DNA of 64,000 bases from SABY01 sp964593705. Its GTDB lineage: Bacteria > Bacteroidota > Bacteroidia > Bacteroidales > 4484-276. The notes beneath the pieces were generated by a model that did not search any database, was not told the origin of the DNA, and was given only the letters and a program-made list of their open reading frames with translations. Each line of letters opens with the position of its first letter. The stretch's first letter is position 1. Location of the stretch: positions 1 through 64,000 of the forward strand of contig CAZQIV010000003.1 in NCBI GenBank assembly GCA_964593705.1, in the 5' to 3' direction. This document shows positions 15,368 through 25,453 of the stretch, piece by piece. Made by a program: the position numbers and the translations under genes.

Positions 15368-16774
15368 TTAATTCTGCGTTGCTTGTTGTTCCTCCTGTGG
15401 TGAAACCCAGCCTCCGCCCAATGCATTGTATAACTTAATATAGGAAGCAAGCCAGGCCTGCCTTGTTTGAGACAAATCAAGCTCAACTGAAAACAGGGTT
15501 CTTTCGCTTTCCAGCACTTCGAGGTAGGAAGTTACACCGCCATTGTAACGGTCGCGCGAAAGTGTGGCTGCATTTCGTGCAGCAGTATATTCTTCTTGTT
15601 TAATATCGAGTTGCCTGCGGTAAGTATCGATTTCTACTAAAGCATCTTCCACTTCACGGAAAGCCTGAATAACCACAGCCTCATACTGTATCAATGCCTC
15701 TTCGGTTTTAAATCGCTCCACCTCTACCCTGCGTTTATTTTTTCCGAAGTTAAATATCGGGCCAAGGAGGCTTCCACCCACCGACCATGCAGCACCACCA
15801 GTTGTGAGTGTTGAAAGATCGCTGCTTGCCATACCCAACAATCCGGTGATATTAATGGACGGAAAACGCATGGCCTGGGCAATTCCAACTTGTGCATTTT
15901 GAGCCATCAGGTACTGTTCAGCCTGCTGGATATCCGGACGTCGTTGTAGCAACAACGAAGGAATTCCGGCGGGAATTTCAGGAGGAGTGCCTTGCTCAAG
16001 CAAAGGAAGGCCTGTTTCCAAAACTCCAGGGTTCCTGCCCGAGAGATATTGGAGTGCATTCTCAGTTTGTATAACTGTACGCTCCCATTGTGGAATAGCG
16101 CCGGCAGCAACAGCACGCTGTATCTGAGCCTGGTTCAAATCAATTTCTGCAACAACTCCTTTATCAAAGCGCTGTTGGATTATGTCTAAGGATTCCTCGC
16201 GGGTAATGAGTGTTTGTCTCGAAATTTCGAGTCGCTGCTTGTAATCAAGTAATTGGAAATAAACATTGGCAACTTCTGAAATAATGGCCACCTGCACGGC
16301 ACGATGCGCGTATTCTGAAGCCAGCAAATTTGCACGTGCTGCGTTGCTTGCATAGCGATACTTCCCCCAAAAATCGATTTCCCATTGCAGATTTGCAGCG
16401 CCATAAAAGGCATTGGATTCACTATCGAACTTTTGTCCACCGGCAAAGTTCCCTCTTGAAGCTCCGCCTTCATAAGCAATACGTGGCAGTTGGTCAGCTT
16501 TGGTAAAACCAAGTGTTGCCCTTGCCTGCCCGATGCGACTCACTGCAATACGGATGTCTTTATTATCATCGAGGGCAATGGTTATAAGTGTGTCGAGAAC
16601 AGGATCATTAAACAATCCCCACCAACGCAAATTATAAGCTGAATCGGGATTTTGCTCTCCCATGCGGTAAGCTTCCGGGCTTTCAGTTACGGGTTTTTGG
16701 TATTTCGGGCCAACCATGCAACCCGAAAATAAAACCACCATGATTAAAATTGTTATTATTTTTTGTATTCTCAT
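15368..16774 (-). CDS. RND efflux outer-membrane channel lipoprotein (TolC/OprM family)
   Basis: A 468-residue outer-membrane factor that forms the exit duct of a tripartite efflux pump. A lipoprotein signal ends in 'VVLFSGC' (cysteine 19), followed by 'GPKYQKP', typical of the NodT/OprM group. Two outer-membrane efflux repeats are visible, each with long helices, for example 'LRWWGLFNDPVLDTLI' near the start and 'RYNGGVTSYLEVLESERTLF' near the end. The frame extends to a TTG inside the pump gene, but ATG at 16774, 4 bases after the pump stop, is the likely start. Last gene of the operon, followed by a terminator. Confidence 0.93.
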   Translation of the reverse strand: MRIQKIITILIMVVLFSGCMVGPKYQKPVTESPEAYRMGEQNPDSAYNLRWWGLFNDPVLDTLITIALDDNKDIRIAVSRIGQARATLGFTKADQLPRIAYEGGASRGNFAGGQKFDSESNAFYGAANLQWEIDFWGKYRYASNAARANLLASEYAHRAVQVAIISEVANVYFQLLDYKQRLEISRQTLITREESLDIIQQRFDKGVVAEIDLNQAQIQRAVAAGAIPQWERTVIQTENALQYLSGRNPGVLETGLPLLEQGTPPEIPAGIPSLLLQRRPDIQQAEQYLMAQNAQVGIAQAMRFPSINITGLLGMASSDLSTLTTGGAAWSVGGSLLGPIFNFGKNKRRVEVERFKTEEALIQYEAVVIQAFREVEDALVEIDTYRRQLDIKQEEYTAARNAATLSRDRYNGGVTSYLEVLESERTLFSVELDLSQTRQAWLASYIKLYNALGGGWVSPQEEQQATQN

Positions 16775-16778
16775 AGCC

Positions 16779-19700
16779 TTATTCTTTGATGGTTTCAAGT
16801 TGTGCTTCCTTGTCTCTTTTTTTCTCGTATCCTGCTATTTTCCCAATAAGGATATATAGCATCGGGTACATAAATACACCCAAAAGTGTAGCGATGATCA
16901 TCCCTCCCAATAAGGCCATACCCATTACTTTTCGGGCTTCAGCGCCTGAACCGCTGGCAACAACTAAAGGGAATACCCCTAAAATAAATGAAAATGCTGT
17001 CATTAAAATCGGTCGGAATCGGGATCGTGCCGCTTTAACGGCTGCCTCAAATAAGGACAATCCTTTTTTAAATTCTTCGTTGGCAAATTCCACAATAAGA
17101 ATGGCATTTTTTGCAGCCATTCCAATAAGCATCACAAAGGATACCTGTGCAAAGATGTTATTCTCGAATGCTGGGCTAAATATCCTGGCAACCCAAAGGA
17201 AGAACAAAGCGCCAAAAATAGCAAAAGGTGTTCCGAGCAAAATGCTAAAGGGTAAGGACCAACTTTCGTATTGCGCGGCTAAAATCAGAAAAACAAATAC
17301 AAGCGAAAAAGTAAGAATAATCCCCAAAGAGCCGGAAGCCTTCTTTTCCTGAAAAGACATGGCATTCCACGCATAACTCATGTCGGCTGGAAGTGTGCTT
17401 GCGGCAGCCTCTTCGAGTGCTTCCATGGCCTGCGTAGAAGTATATCCTGCAGCAGGGCTGCCGGTAACTTCCACCGCCCTGAACAAATTAAAACGGTTGG
17501 TATAGTCGGGACCTGAAATGGGCCTGATGGTTGCCAAAGTTGCCAGGGGAACCATATCACCATTATTATTCTTAATAAAGAAATTGTTGATTTGCTTTTC
17601 GTCCACACGGTACTGTGGTTCAGCCTGAATATAGGTTTTATAAAGCCGACCGTAGCGTGTAAAGTCATTTACATAGGCACCACCCATAAATGCCCCCACG
17701 GTGGTGTATAGATCGTTGAGGGAAACGCCTAACTTAAGCGCTTTTTCTTTATCTATATCCATAAACCTTTGCGGAACATTGGCCTGAAAGGTTGTAAAAG
17801 CATTTGCAATTTCAGGCCTTTGATTGGCAGCCTGAATAAATTTCATGGTATTTTGTGAAAGATATTCTGGACTCTGGCCTCCCTTATCCTGAATCATAAT
17901 ACTAAAGCCGGAACCATTACCCAACCCGGGGATTGCCGGTGGCCCGAAGGCAAAGGCCTGGGCGCTTTTAATTTTTTGGGATAGTTCGATGTTAAGCCGT
18001 TGAACAATTTCCTTTGCTGTTGAGCTTCTTTCCGACCAGTCGTTCAAGGTAACAAACATAAACCCATTATTGGACGACATGGCTCCTGATAATAAACTAA
18101 AACCGGTGGCAGTTGTAACATACTCTACCTCGGGGATGTTTAGAACAATTTCTTCAACTTGTTTGGCTACCTCATCCGAGCGCTGCAATGATGCAGCATT
18201 TGGCAATTGCATATTCACAAAAAAGTACCCCATATCTTCCTCGGGAATAAACCCTCCGGGAACTAATTTTCCAAAAATACCTGCGGCAATGGTGAGGATT
18301 ACAATAAATACTACGCCGCGCTTCATTTTTCTGGATACCACATTTGTAAAACTCATGTAACCCTCGGTGGATTTATCCATCCCCTTATTGAACTTTCCAA
18401 AAAACCACCCCAAGGGACCTTTGTATGGCTTGGGTTCTTTTAATAAAAGCGCGCATAAGGCAGGACTCAGTGTAAGTGCATTTACCGAAGAAACAAGTAC
18501 CGAGACCACAATTGTTATCGCAAATTGCTGATAAAGCAATCCTGTAATTCCTGCCATCCCGGCCACCGGAATAAATACGGCAACCAACACCAGAGTGGTG
18601 GCAATTACGGGAGCAGTAACTTTACGCATGGCATCCAGGGTGGCTTCCTTACTGTTCATGCCGTTTGCGATGTTCACCTGAACGGCTTCCACAACCACAA
18701 TGGCATCGTCAACCACAATACCGATGGCCAGCACGAGGCCCAACAATGAAAGCACATTGATGGTAAAGCCCAGCATCGGGAAGAAAATAAATGCACCAAT
18801 CAATGAAACTGGAATTGCCAGTGTTGGAATCAATGTGGCCCGCCAATCCTGAATAAAAATAAACACTACCAAAATCACCAATATTAGTGCAATGATTAGT
18901 GTTATAACAATATCTCTGATACCGGCAGTAATCGGGGCTGTTGAATCAAGTGAAACATCGTACTTAATACTCTCAGGGAAATTTGTTTTAAGGGTTTCCA
19001 TTGCGGCAATAACCTGCCCGGCAAGTTCTACAGCATTTGAGCCGGGCGCCTGATAAAGTGCAATCATCGAGCAGGTTTCACCATTGACTCTCGTAAATGA
19101 ATTATAGGTTTCAACACCAAGGTTTATTGTTGCAATGTCCTTTAGTTTTACCTGAGAGCCATCAGAAAGTGTCCGGACAACAATTTCACCAAATTCTTCA
19201 GGCGAATTAAACCTTTCGGGTAATCTTACAGTGTAGGTAAATTCTGTACCAACAGGGGCAGGTTCTGCGCCAAATTTTCCACCCGGAACAATAATATTTT
19301 GTTCGTTAATGGCCGATAAAATCTCGGGAACTGTAATACCCATTTGTGATAAGCGATCGGGTTTAATCCAGATACGCATGGAGTAATCAGAAGCTCCCAT
19401 TACATTTACACGGCCAACTCCTTTGATTCTGGCAAGTTGATCCTTGATATTAATCAAGGCGTAATTTCCCAGAAAATCCTGATCGTAACGGCCATCGGAT
19501 CTAAGGGTTATAAGCATCAAAATATTGGGTAGTGATTTTTCGGTGGTAACCCCGAGCTTTTTTACAGCTTCCGGCAATTTAGCCTGAGCCGCCGACACAC
19601 GATTCTGTGCCAACACAGTATTCATATCGGGGTCGGTTCCTACATCAAATGAAATATCAATAACCATTGAGCCATCGTTGGCATTGGTTGATTTCATATA

Positions 19701-19934
19701 AATCATATTGTCAACACCGTTTATCTGTTGCTCAAGAGGTGTTGCCACCGATTCCTCCACACTAATGGCATTGGCTCCGGTATAGTTAGCCCTTACCTGC
19801 ACAATGGGTGGGGTAAGGTTGGGATACTGCTCAATGGGCAAACCGATCATCGAAACAGTCCCCAAAATAACAATTACAATGGCTATAACCATAGCGACTA
19901 TGGGACGCCTAACAAAAAAATTTCCTTTGTCCAT
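16779..19934 (-). CDS. RND multidrug efflux pump, inner-membrane transporter (HAE1/AcrB type)
   Basis: A full-length 1,051-residue proton-driven transporter. It starts 'FFVRRPIVAMVIAIVIVILG', the conserved first membrane helix. The proton-relay aspartates are the pair at 409-410 in 'IGIVVDDAIVVVEAV', and the second transmembrane block contains 'MLIGMAAKNAILIVEFANEE' and ends with 'MGMALLGGMIIATLLGVFMY'. Twelve membrane helices and two large periplasmic loops fit the AcrB/MexB architecture. It is the middle gene of adaptor, pump and channel. Substrate range cannot be read from sequence. Confidence 0.96.
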   Translation of the reverse strand: MDKGNFFVRRPIVAMVIAIVIVILGTVSMIGLPIEQYPNLTPPIVQVRANYTGANAISVEESVATPLEQQINGVDNMIYMKSTNANDGSMVIDISFDVGTDPDMNTVLAQNRVSAAQAKLPEAVKKLGVTTEKSLPNILMLITLRSDGRYDQDFLGNYALINIKDQLARIKGVGRVNVMGASDYSMRIWIKPDRLSQMGITVPEILSAINEQNIIVPGGKFGAEPAPVGTEFTYTVRLPERFNSPEEFGEIVVRTLSDGSQVKLKDIATINLGVETYNSFTRVNGETCSMIALYQAPGSNAVELAGQVIAAMETLKTNFPESIKYDVSLDSTAPITAGIRDIVITLIIALILVILVVFIFIQDWRATLIPTLAIPVSLIGAFIFFPMLGFTINVLSLLGLVLAIGIVVDDAIVVVEAVQVNIANGMNSKEATLDAMRKVTAPVIATTLVLVAVFIPVAGMAGITGLLYQQFAITIVVSVLVSSVNALTLSPALCALLLKEPKPYKGPLGWFFGKFNKGMDKSTEGYMSFTNVVSRKMKRGVVFIVILTIAAGIFGKLVPGGFIPEEDMGYFFVNMQLPNAASLQRSDEVAKQVEEIVLNIPEVEYVTTATGFSLLSGAMSSNNGFMFVTLNDWSERSSTAKEIVQRLNIELSQKIKSAQAFAFGPPAIPGLGNGSGFSIMIQDKGGQSPEYLSQNTMKFIQAANQRPEIANAFTTFQANVPQRFMDIDKEKALKLGVSLNDLYTTVGAFMGGAYVNDFTRYGRLYKTYIQAEPQYRVDEKQINNFFIKNNNGDMVPLATLATIRPISGPDYTNRFNLFRAVEVTGSPAAGYTSTQAMEALEEAAASTLPADMSYAWNAMSFQEKKASGSLGIILTFSLVFVFLILAAQYESWSLPFSILLGTPFAIFGALFFLWVARIFSPAFENNIFAQVSFVMLIGMAAKNAILIVEFANEEFKKGLSLFEAAVKAARSRFRPILMTAFSFILGVFPLVVASGSGAEARKVMGMALLGGMIIATLLGVFMYPMLYILIGKIAGYEKKRDKEAQLETIKE

Positions 19935-19942
19935 TGTTCGAT

Positions 19943-21118
19943 TTATTTGCTTACTGACATTTTTGATTGATAAACGGTCTCTTCGGGTTTGACCATCATG
20001 CCCGGTTTTACTTTTTGTAAGCCTTCAATCACGATTTTTTCATTTCCGTTGAGTCCACTTTTTATTACATAGTAATCTTTATAGGTAGTTTGGACTTTTA
20101 TTGGCAATAACTGTATCTGAGAACTGTCGTTGACAATAAAAACATTAAACGCTCCCTGCACTTCATTTACAGCCATTTGTGGAATCGTCATTGCGTTTTT
20201 AATAAAATCCATTTCAACAACTACCCTTGCAAATTGCCCGGGACGTAGCAATTTATCAGGGTTTGGAAATGTGGCCTGTATCAGAATTGACCCTGTGGAT
20301 GAATTTACTTCGCGATCGATAAAATTGATTTCCCCTTCGTAGGGATAATCCATACCATCCGCTAAAATCATTTTAATTTTAGCTTTTTCACCTGAACTCC
20401 TTTTTTGTATCCTGCCTTCTTTTTCAATAACTTCTTTAGCTATGGTGAGGTATTCGGCTTCAGTAAGAAAAAACTCGACAAGTACAGTTTCGATATTTGA
20501 AACAGCATTGAGCATCACAGGATTAGGACTCCGCCCAACAAAATCGCCAACTTTGGCCTGTGTTTTCCCAATAATTCCATTAATGGGCGACTTAATTTTT
20601 GTATAGCTTAACTCGATTTGTGCAGACTCAAGATTTGCTTTGGCAGCTTCGAGGCCTGCCTGCGCAGCTTCAAATTGTGCAACAGCAGCATCAAGGTCGC
20701 TTTTACTCACCGCATTATTTTCGGCCAATGGCCTAATGCGATTTAAATCACTTTGGGCTTTAGCAAGCATTGTTTTAGCCTCGGCAACCCCACTCATTTG
20801 TGCAGCTACCCTGGCCTGATATTGTTGTGGGTCGATGGTGTAAAGCAATTGCCCCTTTGTAACTTTTGTACCTTCCTTGAAATGAATATCATCAAGAAAG
20901 CCCTCAACGCGAGCGTTAATAACGATATCCTGAAAGCCATAAATTTGACCGATAAAATCACTATAAACGGGCACATCCTGACGCTGGATATTTACCACCG
21001 GAATTTCGGGTGGTGGCGCAACTGATTGTTGTTGTTTATTGCAGCCGGCAATTATTAAAACAATAATTAATGCATACAATGTATTGATCTTAATAAAGTA
21101 AAATTTTTCCTGTTTCAT
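19943..21118 (-). CDS. RND efflux periplasmic adaptor lipoprotein (AcrA/MexA type)
   Basis: A 391-residue membrane-fusion protein with a lipoprotein signal ending 'LIIAGC' (cysteine 26). The biotinyl-lipoyl-like half motifs are 'INARVEGFLDDIHFKEGTKV' and 'LSYTKIKSPINGIIGKTQAK', which flank an alpha-helical hairpin (about 115-170). Beta-barrel and membrane-proximal domains follow ('LLRPGQFARVVVEMDF'). It bridges the RND pump and outer-membrane channel. As the first gene of the operon its promoter should lie in 21119-21362; no local regulator gene is present. Confidence 0.95.
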   Translation of the reverse strand: MKQEKFYFIKINTLYALIIVLIIAGCNKQQQSVAPPPEIPVVNIQRQDVPVYSDFIGQIYGFQDIVINARVEGFLDDIHFKEGTKVTKGQLLYTIDPQQYQARVAAQMSGVAEAKTMLAKAQSDLNRIRPLAENNAVSKSDLDAAVAQFEAAQAGLEAAKANLESAQIELSYTKIKSPINGIIGKTQAKVGDFVGRSPNPVMLNAVSNIETVLVEFFLTEAEYLTIAKEVIEKEGRIQKRSSGEKAKIKMILADGMDYPYEGEINFIDREVNSSTGSILIQATFPNPDKLLRPGQFARVVVEMDFIKNAMTIPQMAVNEVQGAFNVFIVNDSSQIQLLPIKVQTTYKDYYVIKSGLNGNEKIVIEGLQKVKPGMMVKPEETVYQSKMSVSK

Positions 21119-21362
21119 AAATTTGATATTAATTAAATAATCACATTCTTAATTACATGTCATAAATAATCAGCAAAGTTAGAGAAATTAGAAATAAACC
21201 GAGGCTACACTAAATTTTTAAGTTTTTTTAGCCTATAAAAAAAGAGACCCCAATAGAAAATATGTAGAAATCAATATTTTTTTTAAGCTCTTATCATGTT
21301 GAAATGTAATACCCGATATATGGGGCTTATTCGATTAATCTGATGTTTTAAACGAAAACACT

Positions 21363-22001
21363 TCAACAAATAGCAATAGCTCTTATTGGAGAGCCATCGC
21401 CATCCTTTATTCTTAAAGGTAAGGCTGAGAGGGTAAATTGATTTGTAGGGATAGCTTGCAGGTTGGTAAGATTTTCGATAATATACATCCCATTACCTAA
21501 AATAATATTATGAATTGGATAGTCTTCCGAATTGATGGCATCGATTGAAATAACATCAAGCCCAATACCTTTAATCCCTTTACCTTGCAAGAATTTTGCG
21601 GCTTTAACCGATAGTATCGGGAAATGATTAAAATATTCTTCGGTTCCCCAATACCTGTACCACCCGGTGTAAATAATAATCCAGGAAAATTCTTCCCAAT
21701 TTATTTTAATATTCCGGATATGCTCAAGAGGGATTTCTTCATCATTGCTATATCCTGTGCAATCGAGCATGAAGGCTTTGCCATAAAAATTATAAAGCTG
21801 CGAATTGTCGGTGGTGCTGCCATTTTCGATAAAATGCCTCGGGCAGTCGAGGTGCGTGCCATGATGGGTAGCGATGTCCATGCGTATTACCTGGGCTCCG
21901 TCCTTTGGATGGGTCATTATTTTTTTAAAAGCCGGTGGTGAATCCCCGGGAAATACGGGCATCCCGGTTTCGAGGGTATGTGTAAGGTCGATGAGTTTCA
22001 T
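21363..22001 (-). CDS. Cyclase / kynurenine formamidase-family hydrolase
   Basis: A 212-residue metal-dependent hydrolase of the PF04199 'cyclase' family. The defining motif is 'THHGTHLDCPRHF' (HxGTHxDxPxH), which binds the metal, and 'PVFPGDSPP' near the start is also typical. The frame continues 43 codons further upstream, but that extension is unlike the family and overlaps low-quality sequence, so ATG at 22001 (MKLIDLTHTLETGMP) is used. Family members act on N-formylkynurenine, cyclic amides and related substrates; the true substrate here is unknown. No other tryptophan-degradation gene is nearby. Confidence 0.85.
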   Translation of the reverse strand: MKLIDLTHTLETGMPVFPGDSPPAFKKIMTHPKDGAQVIRMDIATHHGTHLDCPRHFIENGSTTDNSQLYNFYGKAFMLDCTGYSNDEEIPLEHIRNIKINWEEFSWIIIYTGWYRYWGTEEYFNHFPILSVKAAKFLQGKGIKGIGLDVISIDAINSEDYPIHNIILGNGMYIIENLTNLQAIPTNQFTLSALPLRIKDGDGSPIRAIAIC

Positions 22002-22184
22002 GGAGTGGGAAATTATTAATTTTCGATGGATTGAATTATATTGGATTGAATTGGGGTAGAGACAAGGCATGCCTTGTCTGTACAGCAATACAACAGCAAT
22101 ACAATAGGATATTGGAAAATGAAATAGCAAATTGATATTGAAAAAAATTCAGCATCTGCAAGATTTTATTATTTCAATCAAAGG

Positions 22185-22580
22185 CTATAATTCATTTAAG
22201 CGGGTTTTCACCTTTTCGATTAGGGCTTGTTCTGCATCCTCAATTCCATTGTGTGATATGGCAACTTTTTCGATGAGCGTGATGCAGGTAGCTTTCATTT
22301 TATCGTCAAAGTCATTTTTATTTGTTTCCAAAAAGTTGATGAACTGCTGGTAAGTTTCTTTTACAGACGCTTTGTTTTTTTTGAGTCGGTGAAATTCTTT
22401 TTCTGTATTAAAAGCATAGAGTGAATCTTTTACACTGCCGGTTTTTTCTTCCAGGTTCATCAGTTGAGAAATCACGAAATTATAAATCCTGCTCACTTCC
22501 TCATTTTGAACAGATCCATCTGCCATAGCCATTACATAAACAAGTTTGCCCAAAGCGGTGTAATATTCTTTATAATCCAT
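22185..22580 (-). CDS. TerB-like helical protein
   Basis: A 131-residue helical protein. 'LGKLVYVMAMADGSVQNEEV' (about 12-31) is the metal-binding-like first motif of the TerB/DjlA fold, and a second DG-type region is degenerate. TerB-like domains occur in tellurite-resistance and in many stand-alone proteins without known function. It stands alone, with no other ter gene around. Confidence 0.6.
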   Translation of the reverse strand: MDYKEYYTALGKLVYVMAMADGSVQNEEVSRIYNFVISQLMNLEEKTGSVKDSLYAFNTEKEFHRLKKNKASVKETYQQFINFLETNKNDFDDKMKATCITLIEKVAISHNGIEDAEQALIEKVKTRLNEL

Positions 22581-22901
22581 ATTTTAATATTTTCTTCAAA
22601 AATAGACAATTCGAGCAATACCAGAAGACAAGGCAGACCTTGGTTCTACTTAATCCAACAAAAACCGCGTAACCCGGGAGACAAGGCGTGCCTTGTCTCT
22701 ACACCAATCATCGGGCAACCCGTTCTCTTCGTTCGCATCACTTACTTCTGTCTCTTCGTTCGCTTCGGTCACTTAAGTCGCTTAGTTCGCCTCAGTCGCT
22801 TAAGTATCTTCGGTCTCTCCTGTTTTTAGTCTCTCCAGTCTCTTAGTCTCTCCAGTATCTTCAGTCTCTTCGGTCTCTCCAGTCGCTTCGTTCTCTTCCC
22901 A
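22581..22901. repeat. Low-complexity 'tctctnnngtctc' repeat tract
   Basis: From about 22730 to 22900 the sequence is a degenerate array of 10-11-base units of the type 'agtctcttcggtctctcc'. The preceding part contains the pair 'aaggcagaccttg' / 'aaggcgtgccttg'. No gene is supported. The array directly abuts the end of the arginine deiminase gene. Confidence 0.7.
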
Positions 22902-24167
22902 CTACCACTCCACTTCTTTCCGTCTTACCGGCATGGTCATGCATCGGGCACCACCACCACCCCTCGACAATTCAGAACCATCTATAGTAAGCACATATTT
23001 ATTATAATCGGTGAGCTTTATTTTTTCGTCAATAACATCCTGGGCTGTGATTACTTCGTAGCCATTTTTATTCAATTCTTCGATGGTGGCCACATTCCGA
23101 TTGTAACCTACAACCTTGCCCGGAGCTAAAGCAAAAAAGTTTGCCCCACTGTGCCACTGCTCACGCTCCTGTGTCCAGGGGTCGGCAGTACCACCACATT
23201 GAATCGGCATTAAGTCCAAACCAAGCCTGGAAAGTGAATCGAGAATATTTTTTTCTTCACAAATACTTACTTTTTTATTTTCGATGGTTATATGGATGGT
23301 CTTAAAACGATTAGGCTGCATAATAACAGGCTCATAAACCATACATTCGTTTTTGTTTAAAAAGGTAAAAACCATGTCGAGATGGATGTATGATTCACGG
23401 TCGGTAGGCAACTCCTGTACGATAATATGATGAACCTTGTCTTGTTCCTTCATTTTATCGATAATCACATCCACTCCTTCAGGTGTTGTTCGTGCACCAA
23501 TACCAATTAAGGTAATATCTTCTCTTCCTACCAATACATCACCACCTTCTACACTCACCTTTTTGCAATGGTTCCCACTTTTATCAGATGAAAAAGTACT
23601 TGTATTGAACTCCGGGTAATAATCAAAAATAGCTTCCATAATTTGCGTTTCACGTTCACGTACGGTGCTGGCCATTTGTGAAATAAGCACCCTGTTGCCA
23701 ATGGAAACTGAAGCATCCCGGGTAAAGAAAAAGTTATGCAATGGCCGTACTGCATAACGCTGAGGACTAAGAAAGCGCGAAAGGTTATCACGTTGTAAGG
23801 GGACCCCCTCAATAAGTTGTCCGGCAAGGGTAACAGGATCAAGGTCAAAAAGAAAATCCAGGGTTCGCGAGTCAGTACAGCTACGGCAGACTTTCTGAAT
23901 AAGATCAGTTTTTACTTTATCGTTTTTAAGGATATATGTTAATAGATCCTTCACTTCGAAAACCTTGCAAACTTTCTTTAGGGCACCGCTTAATTGCGCA
24001 TATTCCTGCCTGGCAACCGATAGGTTAAGTATATCACTGTAAAGCGCACGTTCTGCATTTTCAGGAGTCATGTTTTCGACTTCCTTACCAACGGTATGAA
24101 TAATCACCGCTTCAAGATCGCCGATTTCCGAATTTACCTTTACGCTATAATCTTGTCTATTCATCAT
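22902..24167 (-). CDS. arcA: Arginine deiminase
   Basis: A 421-residue enzyme that hydrolyses L-arginine to citrulline and ammonia, first step of the arginine deiminase pathway. Signature regions are 'NFFFTRDASVSIGNRVLIS', 'SVEGGDVLVGREDITLIG', 'SYIHLDMVFTFLN' with the catalytic histidine-aspartate pair, 'CGGTADPWTQEREQWHSGAN', and the nucleophilic cysteine in 'GGGGARCMTMPV' close to the C-terminus. The frame extends 28 codons further, but ATG at 24167 (MMNRQDYSV) matches the family start. No arcB or arcC lies beside it, so the pathway would be completed elsewhere. Confidence 0.95.
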   Translation of the reverse strand: MMNRQDYSVKVNSEIGDLEAVIIHTVGKEVENMTPENAERALYSDILNLSVARQEYAQLSGALKKVCKVFEVKDLLTYILKNDKVKTDLIQKVCRSCTDSRTLDFLFDLDPVTLAGQLIEGVPLQRDNLSRFLSPQRYAVRPLHNFFFTRDASVSIGNRVLISQMASTVRERETQIMEAIFDYYPEFNTSTFSSDKSGNHCKKVSVEGGDVLVGREDITLIGIGARTTPEGVDVIIDKMKEQDKVHHIIVQELPTDRESYIHLDMVFTFLNKNECMVYEPVIMQPNRFKTIHITIENKKVSICEEKNILDSLSRLGLDLMPIQCGGTADPWTQEREQWHSGANFFALAPGKVVGYNRNVATIEELNKNGYEVITAQDVIDEKIKLTDYNKYVLTIDGSELSRGGGGARCMTMPVRRKEVEW

Positions 24168-24319
24168 AATAAATATCAAAAAATTTCGGCAAAAGTAAGA
24201 AAAGCGCATGAAGAAGCCTTTAGCAATTTTTGACGTTTCCAAGGCCACCATAAGGCGGACGTTGGAAAGTCGGATTGCAAACTTTCTATTGTCCGAGGCA
24301 CGAGGACATAGAAATGTTT

Positions 24320-24483
24320 AATTAGTGTCCATCCATAAAGTCGGTGCTTTACTGATTTTGCCAACGCGACCCCTTAGTCCCCTAAAGGGGAAACCCCTCG
24401 CTACCAGTGCGTTGGGGGTCCTCCCCTTTAGGGGAGTTAGAGGGGTGCGTGGTGGATGGCGAGTTTATGGACGAGCACTAATT
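24320..24483. repeat. Palindromic element with AATTAGTG ends, copy 1
   Basis: The ends 'aattagtgtccatccataaa' and 'tttatggacgagcactaatt' are imperfect reverse complements. The interior is a second palindrome around 'cccctaaaggggaaacccc'. It shares its right end with copy 2. Confidence 0.75.
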
Positions 24484-24696
24484 AGTGTTGGTCTTTAAAG
24501 TAAATGCTTTGAAATATCAATTGCCCCATCCTTTAGGTTGGGGATTGAATTGAAGGAATAAATGCCCCCGCCTTTTCGCTGTCAATGCCTTCGGCATTGA
24601 CAGCGAAAAGGCGGGGAGATCGTTCTAAACTCATTTTTCCCCGGGCTAAAGCCCGGGGCTAGTGAAAACCATTGACTTTATGGACATGCACTAATT
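24480..24696. repeat. Palindromic element with AATTAGTG ends, copy 2
   Basis: The ends are 'aattagtgttggtctttaaa' and 'gactttatggacatgcacta', again inverted. Nested inside is a perfect 24-bp-arm hairpin at 24566-24616 with loop TTC, plus 'cccgggctaaagcccgggg', a REP-like palindrome also found beside the transposase at 62.8 and 63.5 kb. Confidence 0.75.
24566..24616. repeat. Perfect 24-bp-arm hairpin
   Basis: Two perfectly complementary 24-base arms surround a 3-base TTC loop. Arm sequence is unrelated to those of the similar perfect hairpins at 44585 and 44779. Confidence 0.9.
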
Positions 24697-24774
24697 GCTG
24701 ATGAAATTTTATAATTTCCCAAAACAATATCCCAAAATGATGGTTAATTATCAGTATTTTATAATGATTGAAAA

Positions 24775-25437
24775 ATGAGCTTTGATAATAAAACCGGATT
24801 AAAAAAGTATGCCGTAAAATCGAACCAGGAAATTGCACCGGGAGTTTACGTATTAAAATACAAGCGCGACTTTTCGTTTGTCCCGGGGCAGGTGCTTGGT
24901 GTTACCTTGAACAAAATTCATTCACCCCGAATGTACAGCATTGCCAGTGGAATGCAGGATGAGGATATTTGGATACTCTACGATGTAAGACATAGCGGAA
25001 TGTTAACCCCTCCCCTTTCTGAAGCAAAACCGGGGGATTTCATTTTCGCCTCAGGGCCTTCAGGTAACTTTTTTGGAACGGCAAAACCATCCACGTGGAT
25101 AGCTTCAGGAACCGGCATTGCACCCTTTGTTTCGATATGGCGCTCAGGCTTACGTAATGAAAAAACCCTGATACATGGCGGCCGCTTTGTACATTCGTTT
25201 TATTTTGAAGATGAATTCAAGGAAGCTCTTGGCGCTAATTTTATCAGGTGCTGTTCGCAAGAGAACGCTAAAGGCCTGTTTGCTGGCCGGCTTACACGAT
25301 GGTTGACAGAACAGGATAATCTGCCTGCAGATTGAAAATATTATCTTTGCGGCAGCGCCGAAATGGTTGTCGATACAAGGGATATCCTTATCGGAAAAAA
25401 CATCCCTTATGCTAACATCATGGCTGAGATTTATTTT
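24775..25437 (+). pseudogene. Ferredoxin-NADP reductase family protein with in-frame TGA
   Basis: The first 186 codons encode an FAD/NAD(P)H oxidoreductase: flavin-binding 'SPRMYSIASG' (about 50-59), 'HSGMLTPPLSEAKPGD' and nucleotide-binding 'ASGTGIAPFVSIWRSG' (about 109-124). A TGA at 25333-25335 ends the frame, but the same frame continues for 34 codons with 'KYYLCGSAEMVVDTRDIL' and 'GKNIPYANIMAEIYF', the expected C-terminal part of the family, before TAA. Either the gene has a nonsense mutation or the TGA is a sequence error. Recoding as selenocysteine is not known for this family. The total of about 221 codons fits an intact ancestor. Confidence 0.8.
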
Positions 25438-25453
25438 TAAAATTATTTTTTTT

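Noticed and set aside
15030..15438. Overlapping frames on both strands near the efflux terminator
   Set aside because: They are translations of the MITE-like repeat and of the end of the channel gene in the wrong frame.
22730..22900. Degenerate 'tctct' array as CRISPR or coding sequence
   Set aside because: Units of 10-11 bases are too short and too irregular, with no spacers and no plausible protein.
25333..25335. TGA as a selenocysteine codon
   Set aside because: The family has no known selenoprotein and no obvious selenocysteine-insertion hairpin follows; nonsense mutation or sequence error is simpler.
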